From Globisporangium splendens (lineage: Eukaryota; Oomycota; Peronosporomycetes; Pythiales; Pythiaceae), in contig VFIW01000051.1 in NCBI GenBank assembly GCA_006386115.1, positions 248,001 through 312,000 of the forward strand: DNA of 64,000 nucleotides, read 5' to 3'. Below, piece after piece: positions 21,101 through 32,525 of the stretch. The position numbers were made by a program, and so were the translations under genes. Positions within the stretch are counted from its first letter, which is position 1, and each line of letters opens with the position of its first letter. Below the pieces are notes generated by a model. The model had not been told where the DNA came from, searched no databases, and saw only the letters and a list, made by a program, of their open reading frames with translations.

Positions 21101-21445
21101 GGTCTCGGCGAGCAGCGAACGGATCGAGTTGTCGTGGGTCACGAGCAGCGCCTCGAGCGCGTTCTGGCGCGAGACGGCCTTCTCGTCGGCCGGAATGAGG
21201 TCGACCCACTGGCCCTGCGCGTTCTCGTCGCCCTCCCAGTACTTGTGCACGAGGTTCTTGAGCGAGACGGCGGCGGCCTGTCGGATCTCGCGCGCCACCG
21301 ACTCCTCCACGGCGATCTGGATGAGCAGCAGGATGGCGCCGCGCACCGTGTGCAGGTTGGCGACGGCGTCCTCAGCGGCCTTGCGCGCGGCCTCGTCGTT
21401 GCTGAACGTGTGCAGGAGGATGTTGTGGAGACTCGCGGCGTCCAT
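18165..21445 (-). CDS. IPO7: Importin-7/8-type nuclear import receptor
   Basis: Exons 21445-21071, 20970-20899 and 20810-18165 give 1030 aa, close to animal IPO7/IPO8 length (~1040). The start MDAASLHNILLHTFSND, the importin-beta N-terminal region with AAAVSLKNLVHKYW, and DNWPTLIDEI across intron 1 are characteristic, as are RRVVKNFEYRSEERLEPLY and KWALQILCRFYTRYGNPKK. The rest is HEAT-like helices, ending in an acidic tail (EEGDDDE-rich). It carries ribosomal proteins, histones and signalling cargo through nuclear pores and binds Ran-GTP through the N-terminal HEAT repeats. A single-copy housekeeping gene. Confidence 0.95.
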
Positions 21446-22415
21446 GGTTGGCAGGTGGGCGATCAGCAGTAATGAGGCTTCACACGGCACTCGTTTTGTG
21501 GCTTCGCCTTGGCGCGCGTGGCAGGAGTCAGATGGGTGCGAAGCGTAAATAAGGTTTTATCGGGAGAAAACGAGGTTTTTATGGACCAATTTGACTGGAG
21601 GAGATTGGTCTCTTGATGAAATGTATGGCCAAGTGGGAGTGACGAAAGAAGGTCTGCAGAAGAGAGAGAGTGAGATGGTCTCTGTTGTTGAATGCAGTGG
21701 CGCATGTGGATGGTGTCCTATGACAGCACTGGCTGTTGCCCTGGAGTGCTTTTTCTCATGCATTCGAGTGCAGTCTGTGCTCCGTCAGTCTACTTGCATG
21801 GATGAGACTGACAGAAGAGAGAACTGTGAAGCAACGTGTGATCATGGAGTTTAGCATCTTTGATAGCAGCAATGCATCCTGTCTACCAGCAGTCACTTTG
21901 CATCTTGAAGTGGCGTGTGTGCATAGGGAGGAGAGAATTTCACATTATGACGACAGTGCTTCTTCTTGAATGTGCCCGTTTCTCCATCACGTGAACTTGA
22001 CCGAGAGAGACTGCAGATGAGGGCTCCATGCTGGTCAAGCAATGCTTCATCTAATCGGCCACAAGAACCAAATTCCATGATGGATGATCACGGAGTGTAC
22101 ATTTTGGTCCGTTGCATTCCATTCACTCCGTCACATTGATACGACGAGCGCATGCAAACATCGCCCCACAATACACTCGGTCGGACACGATCTTCAATGT
22201 GGAATGAAACGAAAATCGAGGAACACTCGTTTGGGCTGTGACTTCTCTTGTATATTAAATATAAACCTTCAAAATAGCCACATGAAAAGCATCAAATGCA
22301 AAGAAAACCAGTTTCCCCTACGGTTCGGGTCCACAGTGTCCTTTCCAACCTACACACGAAGCGGACACGCAAACGAATGCCGACTTCCAACTGCACACAG
22401 ACGTGACGAAACGAC
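21446..22415. other. Intergenic region
   Basis: About 970 bp between importin and Hsp90, both minus strand. No conserved coding sequence seen. It holds the importin promoter and the Hsp90 3' end. Confidence 0.5.
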
Positions 22416-24527
22416 TTAGTCGACTTCTTCCATGGTGCTCTCCTCCTCGTCCTCACCCTCAAGTGGTGGCAAGTCGTCGATCGAGTCTTCAACAACGTCA
22501 TCGTCGTCGTCGATGCTCAAACCGAGCTTGATGAGACGGTGGATGCGGCTGGCGAAGGTCGTTGGCTCGTCCAAGCTGAAGCCAGAGGTCAACAACGATG
22601 TGTCGTACAGCAACCAGATCAAGTCCTTGACGGTCTTGTCGCTCTTGTCAGCGTCAGCCTTCTCACGGAGCGACTTGATGATTGGGTGCAGTGGGTTGAT
22701 CTCCATCGTCTTCTTCGACGTCATGTACGACGAGGTGCTGCTGTCACGAAGAGCTTGCGCCTTCATGATACGCTCCATGTTGGCCGACCAGCCGTATTCG
22801 CCAGTGACGAGCACACATGGAGACTCGACGATACGGTTCGAGATATCAACCTTCTCGACCTTGTCGTCAAGGACTTCCTTGATGAGCTTGCACAAGCCGC
22901 TGGTGGCAGCCTTGGCCTCTTCGAAAGCCTTCTTCTCATCTTCACTCTCCTCCATCTTCAGACCTTCCTTCGTGGCACTGATCAGCTTCTTGCCCTCGTA
23001 CTCCTTCAACTGCTGAACAGCGTACTCATCGATAGCTTCAACCATGAAGATGACTTCGTACCCCTTCTTCTTCAACTTCTCAATGAATGGCGAGTTCTCG
23101 ACAGCCTTCTTGCTCTCACCAGTCACGTAGTAGATGCCTGGCTGGTTTTCTGGCATGCGCGAGATGTAGTCATCGAGCGAGGTCAAGTCTTCCCCAGACT
23201 TGGTCGAGTGGTAGCGAAGGAGCTTGGCGATCTTGGTGCGGTTGGTCGAGTCTTCGTGGATACCGAGCTTCAAGTTCTTGCTGAACGCTTCGTAGAACGC
23301 CTTGTACTTGTCAGTGTCTTCGGCGAGCTCCGCGAACATCTCCAAGCACTTCTTGACCAAGTTCTTCTTGATCACACGCAAGATCTTGTTCTGCTGGAGA
23401 GTTTCACGCGAAATGTTCAATGGCAAGTCTTCCGAGTCGACAACACCCTTCACGAACGACAAGTACTCAGGCATGAGCTCCTCGCAGTTGTCCATGATGA
23501 ACACACGACGCACGTAAAGCTTGATGTTGTTGAGCTTCTTCTTGGCACCACCCTCAAACATGTCGAATGGAGCACGCTTTGGCGTGAACAAACACGCCTT
23601 GAACTCAAGCTGACCTTCAACCGAAAAGTGCTTCACAGCCGAGTGCTCCTCCCAGTCGTTGGTCAACGACTTGTAGAACGAGGCGTACTCTTCGTGGGTC
23701 ACATCCTCAGGCTTGCGCATCCAGATCGGCTTCTGCGAGTTGAGGTGGTCCCATTCGTGGGTCACTTCCTTGATCTTCTTCGTCTTCTTCTTCTTGTCAC
23801 CGTCTTCCTCAGTGACTTCCTCGACGGTTGGCTTGTCATCATCGCCTTCCTCCTCTTCTTCTTCGTCATCCGTGACTTCCTTCTCTTCCGTCTTCTCGAC
23901 GTACAGTTTGATTGGGAAACCAATGAACTCAGAGTGCTTCTTCACAAGATCCTTGATCTTGCGCTCTTCCAAGTATTCAAGCATGTCCTCCTTCAACTTC
24001 AACACAATGCGGGTACCACGCGCAATTGGCTCCGAAGTGTCTGGGGTCACAGTAAACGAACCACCAGCCGCGGATTCCCAAACGTATTGCTCGTCGTCGT
24101 TGTGCTTCGAGTGGACAACGACCTTGTCAGCGACAAGGTACGCAGAGTAGAAACCGACACCGAACTGACCGATCATACTGATATCGGCACCAGCAGCGAG
24201 CGCTTCCATGAAAGCCTTGGTGCCCGACTTGGCGATCGTACCCAAGTTGTTGATGAGGTCGGCCTTGGTCATACCAATACCGGAGTCTTGGAGGGTCAAC
24301 GTACCGTTGGCCTTGTCGGCGATGATCTTGATCTCCAAGTTCTTGTCCGAGTCCAGCACGGACGCGTCGGTCAGCGACGAGTAGCGGATCTTGTCGAGCG
24401 CATCCGAGGCGTTCGAGATCAGTTCACGCAGGAAAATGTCCTTGTTCGAGTAGAACGTGTTGATGATCAAACTCAGCAGCTGGTTGATATCGGCCGAGAA
24501 GGCAAACGTTTCGGCTTCGGCGCTCAT
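22416..24527 (-). CDS. HSP90: Cytosolic Hsp90 chaperone
   Basis: Single exon, 703 aa, ATG 24527. The N-terminal GHKL ATPase shows [31 protein letters not shown] and [15 protein letters not shown] Glu/Asp/Lys-rich charged linker (~215-255) precedes the middle domain ([40 protein letters not shown]). The C-terminal dimerisation domain ends in MEEVD, the TPR-co-chaperone docking peptide of cytosolic forms. It folds kinases, receptors and other clients. It is intronless, as is common for heat-inducible oomycete chaperones. Confidence 0.98.
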   Translation of the reverse strand: MSAEAETFAFSADINQLLSLIINTFYSNKDIFLRELISNASDALDKIRYSSLTDASVLDSDKNLEIKIIADKANGTLTLQDSGIGMTKADLINNLGTIAKSGTKAFMEALAAGADISMIGQFGVGFYSAYLVADKVVVHSKHNDDEQYVWESAAGGSFTVTPDTSEPIARGTRIVLKLKEDMLEYLEERKIKDLVKKHSEFIGFPIKLYVEKTEEKEVTDDEEEEEEGDDDKPTVEEVTEEDGDKKKKTKKIKEVTHEWDHLNSQKPIWMRKPEDVTHEEYASFYKSLTNDWEEHSAVKHFSVEGQLEFKACLFTPKRAPFDMFEGGAKKKLNNIKLYVRRVFIMDNCEELMPEYLSFVKGVVDSEDLPLNISRETLQQNKILRVIKKNLVKKCLEMFAELAEDTDKYKAFYEAFSKNLKLGIHEDSTNRTKIAKLLRYHSTKSGEDLTSLDDYISRMPENQPGIYYVTGESKKAVENSPFIEKLKKKGYEVIFMVEAIDEYAVQQLKEYEGKKLISATKEGLKMEESEDEKKAFEEAKAATSGLCKLIKEVLDDKVEKVDISNRIVESPCVLVTGEYGWSANMERIMKAQALRDSSTSSYMTSKKTMEINPLHPIIKSLREKADADKSDKTVKDLIWLLYDTSLLTSGFSLDEPTTFASRIHRLIKLGLSIDDDDDVVEDSIDDLPPLEGEDEEESTMEEVD

Positions 24528-26495
24528 GGTGGAGATTGCTGTTCCTTGGAAGAGAGAGGGGTCGGCTTGGTGCTTCTGCTTATCTACCGGAGTGGAAATT
24601 CAAGAATGAGGATGCGGAATGCCATGCGATGGCTCGAGGGCAGTCGCCAAAAGCAGAGGCCATCGTGCCGCTGCAAAGCGAGCCAAAAGCAAAGACCATC
24701 ACTCTGCAAAGGAAACAAAGTCTCGAAGGTCTGTTAGCAGGGCACCCAAATCTTTCTGTAGTTTTTCTCCCCCTAATGAATCTATGTCGGGCAAGGCGAC
24801 GTGGATACTTGCGGTCTTTGTGCGGCGTGTTGGAGAGGACATGTTCGCTGCGTCATCGCGCCTGACATCGAAGATTCTAGATCTGTTTTAAACATCGAAC
24901 GGTGGAAGAACGCGGTAACGCAACCGCTCGAGTTGCAGTTGATGCTGCAACACGCATCAAGTTGTCTCGAATATGCATTTTAGAAGGGATCAGACAATAG
25001 TAAACTGATAGAATTAGGTTTTGCCAAGAGGCACCTCCACTCGTTTTCAGAGAGATGGAACAGCTGCAGTTATGTTTCTCTCACTACGTTGCAAGCGAAA
25101 GAGTGATGGTGCTGCGTGGGTGATTGGGTGAAACCGGCAGACGAATGATCTCCTGCGATCTGTGGCTGACCTGATGGAATGGCGACGGATGGCGCTGCGG
25201 CTCGAACGTTCTAGATGGAGACACGCGTCCTGATGCAGCGGGTGTTTCACGAGCGCGCGGCTATTGTTTCTAGAATCCCACAGACGACGCACTAGCTGGA
25301 TGGCTGACTGTCTGTAGCTGGTGGATGGCTGCTGATGCAGGGAAGAGATCTCTTGCTACGATTCCGAACGTCGTCGGAGAATGCTGGTGATTGATTAGAT
25401 GCGACTTGTGAGCGGTGCAGTCGACACGTGGGGTTTGCTTGCTGTTTACGCGTTAAGAGGGTAAGTTGGTGAGCTTGTGGTCGTCTATACGATGTGTGAG
25501 GTGCATGCATGTAGTGCAATGTTGGTGCAGGGGTGCTGCTGCTGCTGGAGGCGGAGTGATCGATTGGATGCAATGTTGAGCGTTCAATGGGTGCTTTACA
25601 TACATGTACGACGTCGCCTTTCATGCAAGACTCAGAGCGGGCAGTGAAGGGTTTCGCTGCAGCGCATCGAATGAAGTGTTAGTGAAGCGGTTCGGCGTTG
25701 CGCAACGAAGACGGTGTTCTGGGATTGAATTGCAATGCCGTGTTGCGAGTATGACACGAATTAAGTGCCACTGAAGCGCTCTTTGTAGGCTGGGCTCGAT
25801 TGGATGCGTGCACGGGGGTATATGCAAGGCGGGTAGTAACTTTACGCACGCACCCCATTGCGATTGACGCAAGGAACGGAGGAGGGCAGCGGCGAGCGCC
25901 GTACGCTGAAGTGAGCATTGAACGAGCGTAGTCTTGCGTCTCCTGCGTTGCGCACCAAAGACACTGCTCGAGAAAGGGATGTCGCATTGCAAGTACAGTG
26001 CGAAGTTTGAGTTTTGCTGAGTGACCAATCTTGTATTGTTTGAGCCCGAATGGTAGCGTCCAAGCGATGTGTGCAATGCGAGTCGCATCCTTACGCATGC
26101 TCCACCGCGCATCTGGTGCAAGACACACGAAGAGTTCACATCTGGTTGCTGTGTCTTTGGAACAAGCACCCTCTTCTATTGGGACGAAAAGCGCATGCTA
26201 TGTTAACAAGTGTAGTGCATTCGCTAAGCTGCCATTTGATCGAGATTCGTTAATAACTCCCTCCCTCTCATTCCAACATAAATGTGCACTTGCTTTCTAA
26301 ATGCGCATCAATCATTTCCAATTCAAATGTGAACCAGCAGCACGGCCATTCGCAGGAAATCTCAACACATGCACCTTTCCACAAAACAAACGCAATCGAT
26401 TGCATGGATCAAAAACGCCTCGTTTTGATGTTTTTTCTATGCGTCTTGCTTCTTGTCAGTCGCTACTAAAAAATCGTTCGACTTGCGGAGCAAAC
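24528..26495. other. Long gene-poor region
   Basis: Nearly 2 kb with no gene I can support. GACCATCACTCTGCAAAG at 24694 lies ~165 bp upstream of Hsp90 and matches the element seen near other genes; GAAAGAGTGATGGTGC at 25097 is its reverse orientation. The 25560-26130 part is built of degenerate ~240-250-bp repeats. Short frames here (e.g. minus 25621-26169) look like by-products of those repeats. Confidence 0.5.
25560..26130. repeat. Degenerate tandem repeat, ~240-250-bp period
   Basis: CGTTGCGCAACGAAGAC (25696) recurs as CGTTGCGCACCAAAGAC (25946), and CTTTACGCACGCACCCCATT (25840) as CCTTACGCATGCTCCACCGC (26089); both pairs are about 250 bp apart. An older copy may lie upstream: CGATTGGATGC at 25561 and 25797, and CTTTAC at 25594. 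Divergence is high, so the duplication is old. Confidence 0.55.
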
Positions 26496-27662
26496 TTAAA
26501 CCAAGTGGATGAGAGCATACAAGATCGCACCACATCCGATCATGAGCACAGGTGTGTCCATCGTGTGCGGCGCCGTGGCTTCGGCGTACGCCATCGTTGG
26601 CGGCAGGATGAGCATCGCCAAGAGCACTTGCGTGAAGTTGCCGAAGTCTGCGTACTGCATCGCAGGGAAGATCATGCCCGAGAGGAACACGCACGCACTG
26701 CCTTCCCAGCTGCGAGTGTACTTGTTCTTGGAGAAGCAGCTGTGGGTCTTGTACTTGTGTTTGCCCCAAGTAATGCCCACAGGCTCAGCGAGACCATCGC
26801 CGATGCCCGTGATGAACACGATGATGAACGTCAACGCACCTTGGTCAGCGAATAACCACTTGAAGAACATCAAGATGAACATGCCTGGCGCGATGTTGCC
26901 GAGAATGATCCACTTCAACGTGTGTGGGCGGTCTTCAGGGCGGTCCAGCGAGTTGAACTGCAACATGAAGAAGCTCGAGCGCTCACGGATCGGCTTGATG
27001 AGCACGAGGAAACCGAGCATGGTGAAGAAATCACCCCACGCAAGCGACAATGGACCAGAGAATTCCGATTTGATCACCAATGGCACCATGTACGCCGCAA
27101 AGTGCTGCAACTTACGAGTGTAGTTGACCTTGAACTTGGACGACTTGTTCGTGATAATGTAACCCTTGGCATCGACTTCGCAGTAGCGACGGCAGATGAC
27201 GCCACCAATAAGCGACACCGCCATCATCACAAACAACTTTGGCAACTGCGCCAGCCAGAAGCGGGACATGGTCAGCAATTCTGGCTGGTACAAGTGGGTC
27301 AAGATGATCATCACCACAAAGTACACGATCATGCCGAGCAAGAAGACAAAGTCGAACGTCTGGCGCCAGCTCTTCTGGTAATCGCCGGCGACTTCCCCTT
27401 CCTCGACAAGCGACGACTTTGGTTGCTCAATCGGCTTCAATGGGGTCTCTTCGTTCGCATGGTGGTGGTGGTGCGCCGACGTGAAGCGAGGCAGCGGCTG
27501 TGGCACCTTCCACACGAGACGGAGCAGCACGTAAATGAGCAAGAGCGACACGACGGGGAGCAGACCGATGACGGCCGACTCAACCTTGGTGATGTTCTCT
27601 GGCCAGACAGCCACGACGGCAGGCACTGTCGCTACAGGCACTTCAGCAGTCACGTTGCTCAT
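26496..27662 (-). CDS. Polyprenol (phytol/dolichol) kinase-like membrane protein, copy 1
   Basis: 388 aa from ATG 27662; the frame extends upstream only from a GTG. Multipass: hydrophobic segments near IGLLPVVSLLLIYVLLRLVW, FVFLLGMIVYFVVMIIL, LFVMMAVSLIGG and five or six more. The conserved cluster NYTRKLQHF, ITGIGDGLAEPVG, and YTRSWEGSACVFLSG matches the CTP/polyprenol-kinase pattern (RKxxH, GDxxAxxxG, then a basic/EG motif) of dolichol and phytol kinases. I infer a lipid-alcohol kinase of the ER or a related membrane; substrate unknown. A His-rich cytosolic loop (HHHHHANEE) is peculiar to this copy. A paralogue at 41006-42190 shares most of the C-terminal half. Confidence 0.75.
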   Translation of the reverse strand: MSNVTAEVPVATVPAVVAVWPENITKVESAVIGLLPVVSLLLIYVLLRLVWKVPQPLPRFTSAHHHHHANEETPLKPIEQPKSSLVEEGEVAGDYQKSWRQTFDFVFLLGMIVYFVVMIILTHLYQPELLTMSRFWLAQLPKLFVMMAVSLIGGVICRRYCEVDAKGYIITNKSSKFKVNYTRKLQHFAAYMVPLVIKSEFSGPLSLAWGDFFTMLGFLVLIKPIRERSSFFMLQFNSLDRPEDRPHTLKWIILGNIAPGMFILMFFKWLFADQGALTFIIVFITGIGDGLAEPVGITWGKHKYKTHSCFSKNKYTRSWEGSACVFLSGMIFPAMQYADFGNFTQVLLAMLILPPTMAYAEATAPHTMDTPVLMIGCGAILYALIHLV

Positions 27663-27957
27663 TCTTCTTCCTTCTTCCGACGACAGCTGCTGGAGACGTG
27701 CGTTGAAGCGAGCGAATTGCGAAATGGGCTGCGGGAAACCAGGTGGAGGCACGAGTCAAGCGCACCAGCCAGTAAAACCTCGCAAGATACGCCAAAGATA
27801 CTTGGTGCATGTGTTGGCTGCTAAATAAAACCTTAACACGGCTGAGTTGGGGACGGAATGATGGTGCGAGATGTGCTGGAGATTTTTGTCAACAAGCGCG
27901 GGACAGCGAGTTTAAAGCGAGGGAGACCGACCAACCTGAGTTCTGGTTCAATGCTCT

Positions 27958-28626
27958 ATGGCGGATGGGTGGTGGCGAAGGACGGACAACATTGTCGCTG
28001 AGCATAACAGGCGAGCGGCTGCGCACCAGCCACCGGGAAATCCCCTTCGAGTGAGGTGTGCAGCAGCGCATGCTGTCACGGTCGGCGTCGCTGACAGGTC
28101 AAGTGGGCTTTCACTTGTTTACAATCGCATCGAGAGTGCGGCGATTGTTTCTTTTTTGCAAAGTGAAGATCTGGGTTCGCATGTCGCATGTCGCCACTGG
28201 CACCTGGGTATAGTCAGCATTGCGAACACGAACCTTGTGATTGTTATGCAGTCTCCGCGTCACCGATTAGCCTGCCACGCGTGCATGTCGCGAACCAAAG
28301 ATTCGAGCGCAGTGGCGTTTCCGCGAAAGCGCTCGCTCGCATTCGCAATTGACGCATCCGATGCGTCCATTGAATCTTGCGAGGGGGACCACATGGTGTC
28401 AGCAATACATGAGGACCTCGGGTTTAGGAGCGTCGGTTCGATGCTTTTTCTGAAGCAGCGTCGCGAAAACGAGCACTGGCGTATGTGTGGGGAGAGGTCC
28501 AGAACGCCAATGGGTGCAACTACGTCAGGCTGTGTCAGGTGCGGATGGCTGGACGCGGGCCAGTCAGAGTGCTTACGCTGGTGGCGGGAGCGTGGGACCA
28601 AGAGCCTCCCCGTGGGATCTTCATGA
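27958..28626 (+). CDS. Hypothetical ORF, 222 aa, no recognised domain
   Basis: ATG-initiated open frame in the 1.6-kb gap between the polyprenol-kinase-like and ZNF830-like genes. Composition is unremarkable, with several CxxC-like pairs (CHAC, CVRCGW) but no domain I recognise, no signal peptide and no TM segment. GGAATGATGGTGCG lies ~100 bp upstream and resembles the element near other genes. It may be a chance frame; no homologue was recognised. Confidence 0.25.
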   Translation: MADGWWRRTDNIVAEHNRRAAAHQPPGNPLRVRCAAAHAVTVGVADRSSGLSLVYNRIESAAIVSFLQSEDLGSHVACRHWHLGIVSIANTNLVIVMQSPRHRLACHACMSRTKDSSAVAFPRKRSLAFAIDASDASIESCEGDHMVSAIHEDLGFRSVGSMLFLKQRRENEHWRMCGERSRTPMGATTSGCVRCGWLDAGQSECLRWWRERGTKSLPVGSS

Positions 28627-29264
28627 GGCGCGTGATGAGGACCTCACCCAATAAGAAGGAGCAAGTGGGTTCTGAAAACACACCGCACACATTCGCGCGT
28701 TCAAAGTCCGTTTCGCTGGTGCTGGTGGTGTGCGAAGGAGCGTCCATTCGGATCTCTTCGGTCTCGACAAGGTCCGATCTGGCCGATTTCTGCAAGCGCT
28801 GGCGACTGGCGCCTTTCGTCACTCGTCCACTGTAGTTCAGCGCATGCTGTATTCCTTTTTTTCGTGTACGCAGCATGGTTGCCACGTCTACGGTGGCGCG
28901 GGCAAACTTGAATCGCATGGTTGGATGCTGGCAGGTCGAGTGCGTGGGTGGCAAAAGGCGTATGGCGGTCGGTGTGGGCGATCGATGGCATTTTCAGTTG
29001 ACTGCTCCTGAATATTGGGCAAACTTCTGGCGATATGCAATGCACTGTGTTGGGCTTTGCTGTGGTATCCTAGGCGATGCATTTCAACTTATCCAGTCGC
29101 TCTTGTCTGTGCCAGGCCACCAAATATCACCAGCAAGGTGCAAGCGTACAGCTCGGGCATATGGTGTTTCTGATTAGCTGATTGCCTAACATGACTACGT
29201 TGCTCATGCACGCCTGTCGCTTTGTATCCACTTGAATTCAGGCTTCGATTGGTGTGCAAGAACT

Positions 29265-30088
29265 CTAGAAGCCTCTCGAGCGCCAGTTGCACGGATCAAA
29301 GTCGTCGTCGTCGTCCCCGGAGCTTTCGACTTTCGCGACTCTCCGCTTCTTCTTGACATGCTTCTGGAATGCATTCGCAACGACTTGCTCAGTGGCTTCT
29401 TCCTCCACGTCCACGCCACTGCTGCCGCTTGTAGAAGTAGCCGTGACTGTCGTTGTGGCTGATGATGATACTTCTTCTGCTGCAGGAGCGTCTCGCTTTG
29501 TGGCATCCTTGCTTCCTAACTTTGCGGCTCGCTCGAGCACTATCCGGTATCGATCCACATACTCCATGTTCTCCAGCTGCTCAACGGCTTCTTTCTCCTT
29601 TGCTTCTTCCTGTTGGATCTCCAACTCTTTCTCTTCCTGCTCTTCCACCTCAGCGACGAATTCCTGGAATTGCTCCCAATCCTGCTCCAACTGTTTCTCC
29701 GCGACCTGCTTGATGTCGATATTGCGTGCTTTCGCATCGGCGAGCGAGTCGTCAAAGAAACCAGCAGGGATCGACGTCTTCATGGCGGCGGTCTCTCTAT
29801 GCGACACAAAATGGAGCATCAGGTTATACACATTAAACACCAATACCCGCGACTGCTTTAACGGAAGCACTCGCATCCAAATAATGACCATCTCGACTGG
29901 ACTGCTTACGCTGAGGTGGAAGGCTTGGGTCCCTGGCTCACGCCATTGGACGCATGCGCTGCTGCCGCAGATCCATCAGCACCACCAACGCTCTTTTCTG
30001 CTGTATGGGGGTGCTTTACGTGCTTCGCCTGGGTCTTCTCCTTGGACTCCTTCATCAGTCGGCGCAGCTCATCCTGTCGCGTCGCCAT
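29265..30088 (-). CDS. ZNF830/CCDC16-like nuclear coiled-coil protein lacking the zinc finger
   Basis: Two exons, 30088-29910 and 29796-29265, 236 aa; donor GTAAGC and acceptor CATAG keep the frame. The N-terminus MATRQDELRRLMKESK and the downstream block IPAGFFDDSLADAKAR, DWEQFQEFVAEVEEQ and ENMEYVDRYRIVLERAAKL match the ZNF830 family (linked to splicing and DNA repair). A Glu-rich coiled coil spans ~95-140 and a basic nuclear-localisation-like KHVKKKRRVAK lies near the C-terminus. The C2H2 finger expected between the N-terminal helix and the FFDD block is absent, and the 113-bp intron contains no such exon. Confidence 0.7.
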
Positions 30089-31502
30089 CTCCTTCCTTTC
30101 GTTGCTTTCAACCTTTTGACCGAAAGAGTGAAGCTCGAGCCGGATAAGCCGATTCGCAAACAGGCAAAAACAACGGGCCGAGCCGAGCCGGCTCGTTGAT
30201 GTTTGAGATGCGAGTGTTTGTCAATGGAAAGGAAACTTGTTGTGCGAAAATGCAGAATTGGGGTTCCACGCACACAGACTCAAGAGCGAAGGCAATGCGC
30301 ATACGTGTGGCTTCATGCGCTCCCAAGTCTCACCGTCAATTTGTTGGCGCTCGCGTGCTGTCTGCGAGCGCTGTACGCTCCGCGATTGCCAATTTACAAG
30401 CTTGCGCACGGCTGTTTGATACGCTTGTAACGACACAACTTCCTTTCGAGCATCGAGAATAAGCAGAGGATCACTTCAAGTGCCTCTGTGGTAGTCGTGG
30501 CGGCGCTCGTTGCTGAGGGTGATTTACTGAGCTCTTCGGCAGAGCCAGTGAAGGTGACGCCCTCTGGGATGGATACCTCGCGGACGGCTTGAAGCGCTTC
30601 TGTTGGCGAGATGGTTTTGACTTGACTGGCGCCGTCGTATCGATGCTGGCAGGATTGATTGCAGGAGCGACGGCGGGGGATGTTGCAGACACGGCGTGGA
30701 AGGCGAGCGCTGTTGCGAGGGAGAACGAGAAGACCGTGGTGACCTTCACGTCGACTGGCTGTTGTTGTTGTTGCTGTGAGCGGTGTTTGAGCTGAGGAGA
30801 ACAAGTTGTGTTGTGAATCAGCAGAGGGGAAACCACGCGTTGGGGTTAGTGCATTCTCATCGCAAGTGCAGCTTGGTTTTCGATGATCTCATCATCTAGG
30901 TTTCAGCTGCTGATCAAGCTAGTGGTACCCCACAATGGGGGCTGTTTTGACAAAGAAGACGGCTTTTGCGCTCGTGGGTCTTCAAAGATGTTGATACGCA
31001 CTTTTCGTAGCTGCAAGAGTTTGCATCTAAGTATGGTCCTGAAACCATTAGGTGATCGACATCAGAAATCTCCCATGCTCGCATCACTCATACGTGCTTG
31101 CTGCGTACTCTCTTCCAAGATCCACGAAGCTATTGTCAGGTTCGATGGCTCTGGATCACCGTTTAAAATCTAGTCTTGTCAGCGGAAGCTTTGCGTTCTT
31201 AACGAGCACCTGCCACCCTTCTCTTGGCCATGTCATCCATGTGCGCGTGTGCTTTTTCACTCGCGCATCGCCTTCCTGTTTCGACTTTGCATCTTGAGCT
31301 CCGTTGAACAAAAACAGAGTGATGATCTTAATCCGTCAACTTGATGACGTCAATCTGTCAGTGCATCAACAGCTGGTCACGATGACGCGACAGAAAATTG
31401 ATTGACGGAAGTGATTTGACTCTGGAAAGCTCAGAGCTCATCATTTGCCGATTCTCTGTCTTCAGCACGCGCTCTTTCTTCTTCCCTCTGTCTTTGGTGC
31501 CA
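30089..31502. other. Intergenic region with possible decayed coding stretch
   Basis: About 1.4 kb. On the minus strand, 30836-30394, two adjoining frames look protein-like (a Gln run then an Ala/Ser/Thr-rich segment; then ISPTEALQAVREVSIPEGV). They lack an ATG and a splice junction and would need a one-base shift near 30630. ACAGAGTGATGATC at 31314 is ~190 bp upstream of the hydrolase at 31503. Confidence 0.35.
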
Positions 31503-32405
31503 ATGAGTTCCCAGGAGCAGCCTTCAAAGCGCACGCGTCCACCGCCACTCCCAGAGCTGCGCTCGTTCGACGTCGAGGGCAAATGCGTCATCAAGTACTT
31601 CGACCTACAGCCTGCAGCCCACTCGCCGTCGTCGTCGCCGACGATCGTGCTCGTTCACGGCGCTCCAGGCACGTACAAGGACTTTCGGTACCTGTCGCCG
31701 TTGCTGCTGGAGAAGAACGCACGCGTGGTTGGCATCAATTTGCCTGGATTCGGCGGCTCTGAAGTGCTCGACACGGCGAATTACTACGAACACATCTCGG
31801 CGATAGGCGCGGCGAAGATCGTGTACGAAGTGCTCGCGCAGCTCTGCAGAGACGAGCAGAATGTGTTCATTGTCGGCCATTCGTTTGGCGGCCACACCAC
31901 GATCAACCTCGCAGCGTTGAACCTCGAGAAAACCAAGGTGAACCTTCGCGGCATCGCGCTTCTAGCCTCGGCTGGTCATCGCCCACATCGAACGCTGTGG
32001 CCCGCGACGAGTGCTGTGTTCACCAAGGTGGTGAGCTCCGAGATCCCGATCGTGTCGTCTGCTGCGCAGTCGTTAGTCCACGTTGTGTATACGAAAGTCG
32101 TCGGGTTCCCGAACAACGAGCCCACGAGCCACTACGTGTCTTCGCTCGTGAGAAGCAGCACAACCGACTACGAGCTCTTTGACGAACATGTGAAGAAAGT
32201 TGCGCATATCCCCGCGTTTGTGGCTTGGGCCAAGGACGACGTGCACATCGAAGAAGAGATTTCCCAAAAAGTGAGCGACGCGCTGCACCCAGGACCTCGC
32301 TTTACGTTCGACAAAGGTGGACACAATATTCAGAAAACGCAAGCCGAGCTGCTCGCAGAGGAGCTCCCAAAGTGGACTGCGGAGGTCATCGCGAGTGCCA
32401 ATTAA
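31503..32405 (+). CDS. Alpha/beta-hydrolase, family copy 7 (dispersed)
   Basis: Single exon. The frame extends upstream only from a TTG; the ATG at 31503 (MSSQEQPSKRTRPPPLPEL) gives 300 aa. HGAPGTYKDF, GHSFGG (Ser127), AKDDVHIEEE and KGGHNIQK form the triad. It is most like copy 5 at 13238-14116, though separated from the array by ~15 kb of unrelated housekeeping genes and in opposite orientation. No targeting signal is visible. Confidence 0.88.
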   Translation: MSSQEQPSKRTRPPPLPELRSFDVEGKCVIKYFDLQPAAHSPSSSPTIVLVHGAPGTYKDFRYLSPLLLEKNARVVGINLPGFGGSEVLDTANYYEHISAIGAAKIVYEVLAQLCRDEQNVFIVGHSFGGHTTINLAALNLEKTKVNLRGIALLASAGHRPHRTLWPATSAVFTKVVSSEIPIVSSAAQSLVHVVYTKVVGFPNNEPTSHYVSSLVRSSTTDYELFDEHVKKVAHIPAFVAWAKDDVHIEEEISQKVSDALHPGPRFTFDKGGHNIQKTQAELLAEELPKWTAEVIASAN

Positions 32406-32525
32406 CATTGTCAAGTAGTATGCATTTTCTGTTTTTCATTACGATTGCGAGGTTAAGCATCAATACGTGTGTTTATTGCATTGGAATTCGAAACTAGCAG
32501 GTGATTGTGCGAGAGTGTTATCCAT

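Noticed and set aside
22539..24737. 732-codon plus-strand open frame
   Set aside because: It lies opposite Hsp90 and arises from that gene's codon bias; the translation has no domain, and Hsp90 is unquestionable on the minus strand.
25621..26169. 182-codon minus-strand frame
   Set aside because: Its internal similarity is explained by the degenerate ~250-bp DNA repeats; no domain or splice context.
26922..27824. 300-codon plus-strand frame
   Set aside because: Antisense shadow of the polyprenol-kinase-like gene.
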